Shown here: in pieces, positions 63,814-64,000 of the stretch | Position numbering within the stretch: position 1 is the stretch's first letter | Layout of the letters: each line of letters starts with the position of its first letter | Origin: Microcoleus sp. FACHB-61 | GTDB lineage: Bacteria > Cyanobacteriota > Cyanobacteriia > Cyanobacteriales > Microcoleaceae | Reading direction: 5' to 3' | Assembly: GCA_014695295.1 (NCBI GenBank) | Contig: JACJNY010000049.1 | Span: 1 to 64,000 of the forward strand | DNA: 64,000 bases | Position numbers and translations under genes: made by a program | Notes under the pieces: generated by a model | The model's database searches: none | Told to the model about the DNA's origin: nothing | The model's input: the letters and a program-made list of their open reading frames with translations, nothing else

Positions 63814-64000
63814 ATGATTCGCCGACGTTCAACCCCTTGGATTCATCGCTGGTCTAGGACTGTGATGGGAGCGATCGCAGCCATCGGTGTCGTAGAAACG
63901 GCCTATCTCACGATCGCTAAATTCACGACAGGCTCGGTCATTTGTCCCACCAGCGGCTGCGACAAAGTTCTCAACAGTCCCTACGCTATAGTCTTTGGCA
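63814..64000 (+). CDS. VKOR-family thiol oxidoreductase (partial, runs off the window)
   Basis: The first 62 codons are present. A basic N-terminus is followed by a TM helix (about 17-38) and SVICPTSGCDKVLNSPYA, the conserved loop Cys and Ser/Asn region of the VKOR family. Cyanobacterial members are fused to a thioredoxin domain and make disulfides in the periplasm or lumen. The C-terminal active site CxxC lies outside the window, so only the family call is safe. Confidence 0.85.
   Translation, partial: MIRRRSTPWIHRWSRTVMGAIAAIGVVETAYLTIAKFTTGSVICPTSGCDKVLNSPYAIVFG

Overview
The window looks like chromosomal DNA from a filamentous cyanobacterium, most likely of the Microcoleus/Oscillatoria type (inference). 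The evidence is the abundance of the octamer GCGATCGC (HIP1), and cyanobacterial forms of FtsH2, plant-type ferredoxin, biliverdin reductase, BtpA (photosystem I biogenesis), a phytochrome kinase and a VKOR-type oxidoreductase. Heptanucleotide tandem repeats of the ATTTTAG and ATTAGTC kind, and dispersed AAACCCGGTTTCT-type palindromes, fill many spacers. I saw no rRNA, no convincing tRNA and no CRISPR array.

Layout. 0.2-7.3 kb: small exported protein, ftsH, a ParM-like actin with a probable small partner, a coiled-coil membrane protein, and the Mg2+ channel MgtE. 7.5-9.6 kb: a decayed ABC permease, a small Cys-rich protein and the relic CHASE sensor region of a kinase. 9.6-18.5 kb: a signalling cluster with a 1562-residue multi-PAS hybrid histidine kinase, a bacteriophytochrome-like hybrid kinase and a REC-GGDEF diguanylate cyclase. 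18.8-24.1 kb: fluoride exporter, macro-domain protein, a repeat-helix protein, aspS, a VapBC pair and a frameshifted second antitoxin. 24.3-25.5 kb: an IS630-type insertion sequence. 25.8-29.2 kb: a compact four-gene operon that I read as an ABC three-component (ABC-3C) conflict system.

29.2-37.7 kb: GT87 membrane glycosyltransferase, M20 amidohydrolase, SpoIID-like protein, ferredoxin, bvdR and a CheB-like methylesterase. 37.8-47.6 kb is an accessory, decaying stretch. It is bracketed by two direct copies of a glutathione S-transferase segment, one intact and one wrecked. It holds several gene remnants (SDR, ion channel, DUF1345, P-type ATPase, UDP-glycosyltransferase) among intact genes: an EamA permease, an aldo/keto reductase, a GST, a DUF2600 terpene synthase and a histidine kinase. 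47.6-51.3 kb has a stand-alone condensation-type acyltransferase and two glycosyltransferases.

51.5-58.9 kb: TenA, a PIG-V-type mannosyltransferase broken at a pair of palindromic repeats, a pentapeptide-repeat membrane protein, a retropepsin-like gene with an in-frame TGA, a DUF1648 protein, peptide deformylase, an FHA-PrsW fusion and a PEP-CTERM protein. 59.4-64 kb: a Gfo/Idh/MocA oxidoreductase, a GDSL/SGNH hydrolase flanked by direct repeats, a highly folded non-coding element (possibly HEARO/omega-RNA-like) directly before btpA, and the start of a VKOR gene cut by the window edge.

The most interesting items are the ABC-3C operon with two proteins sharing an N-terminal helical module, the structured element before btpA, and the kinase whose extracellular sensor survives in frame apart from four stop codons. 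All family names rest on reading motifs by eye; no database search was run.
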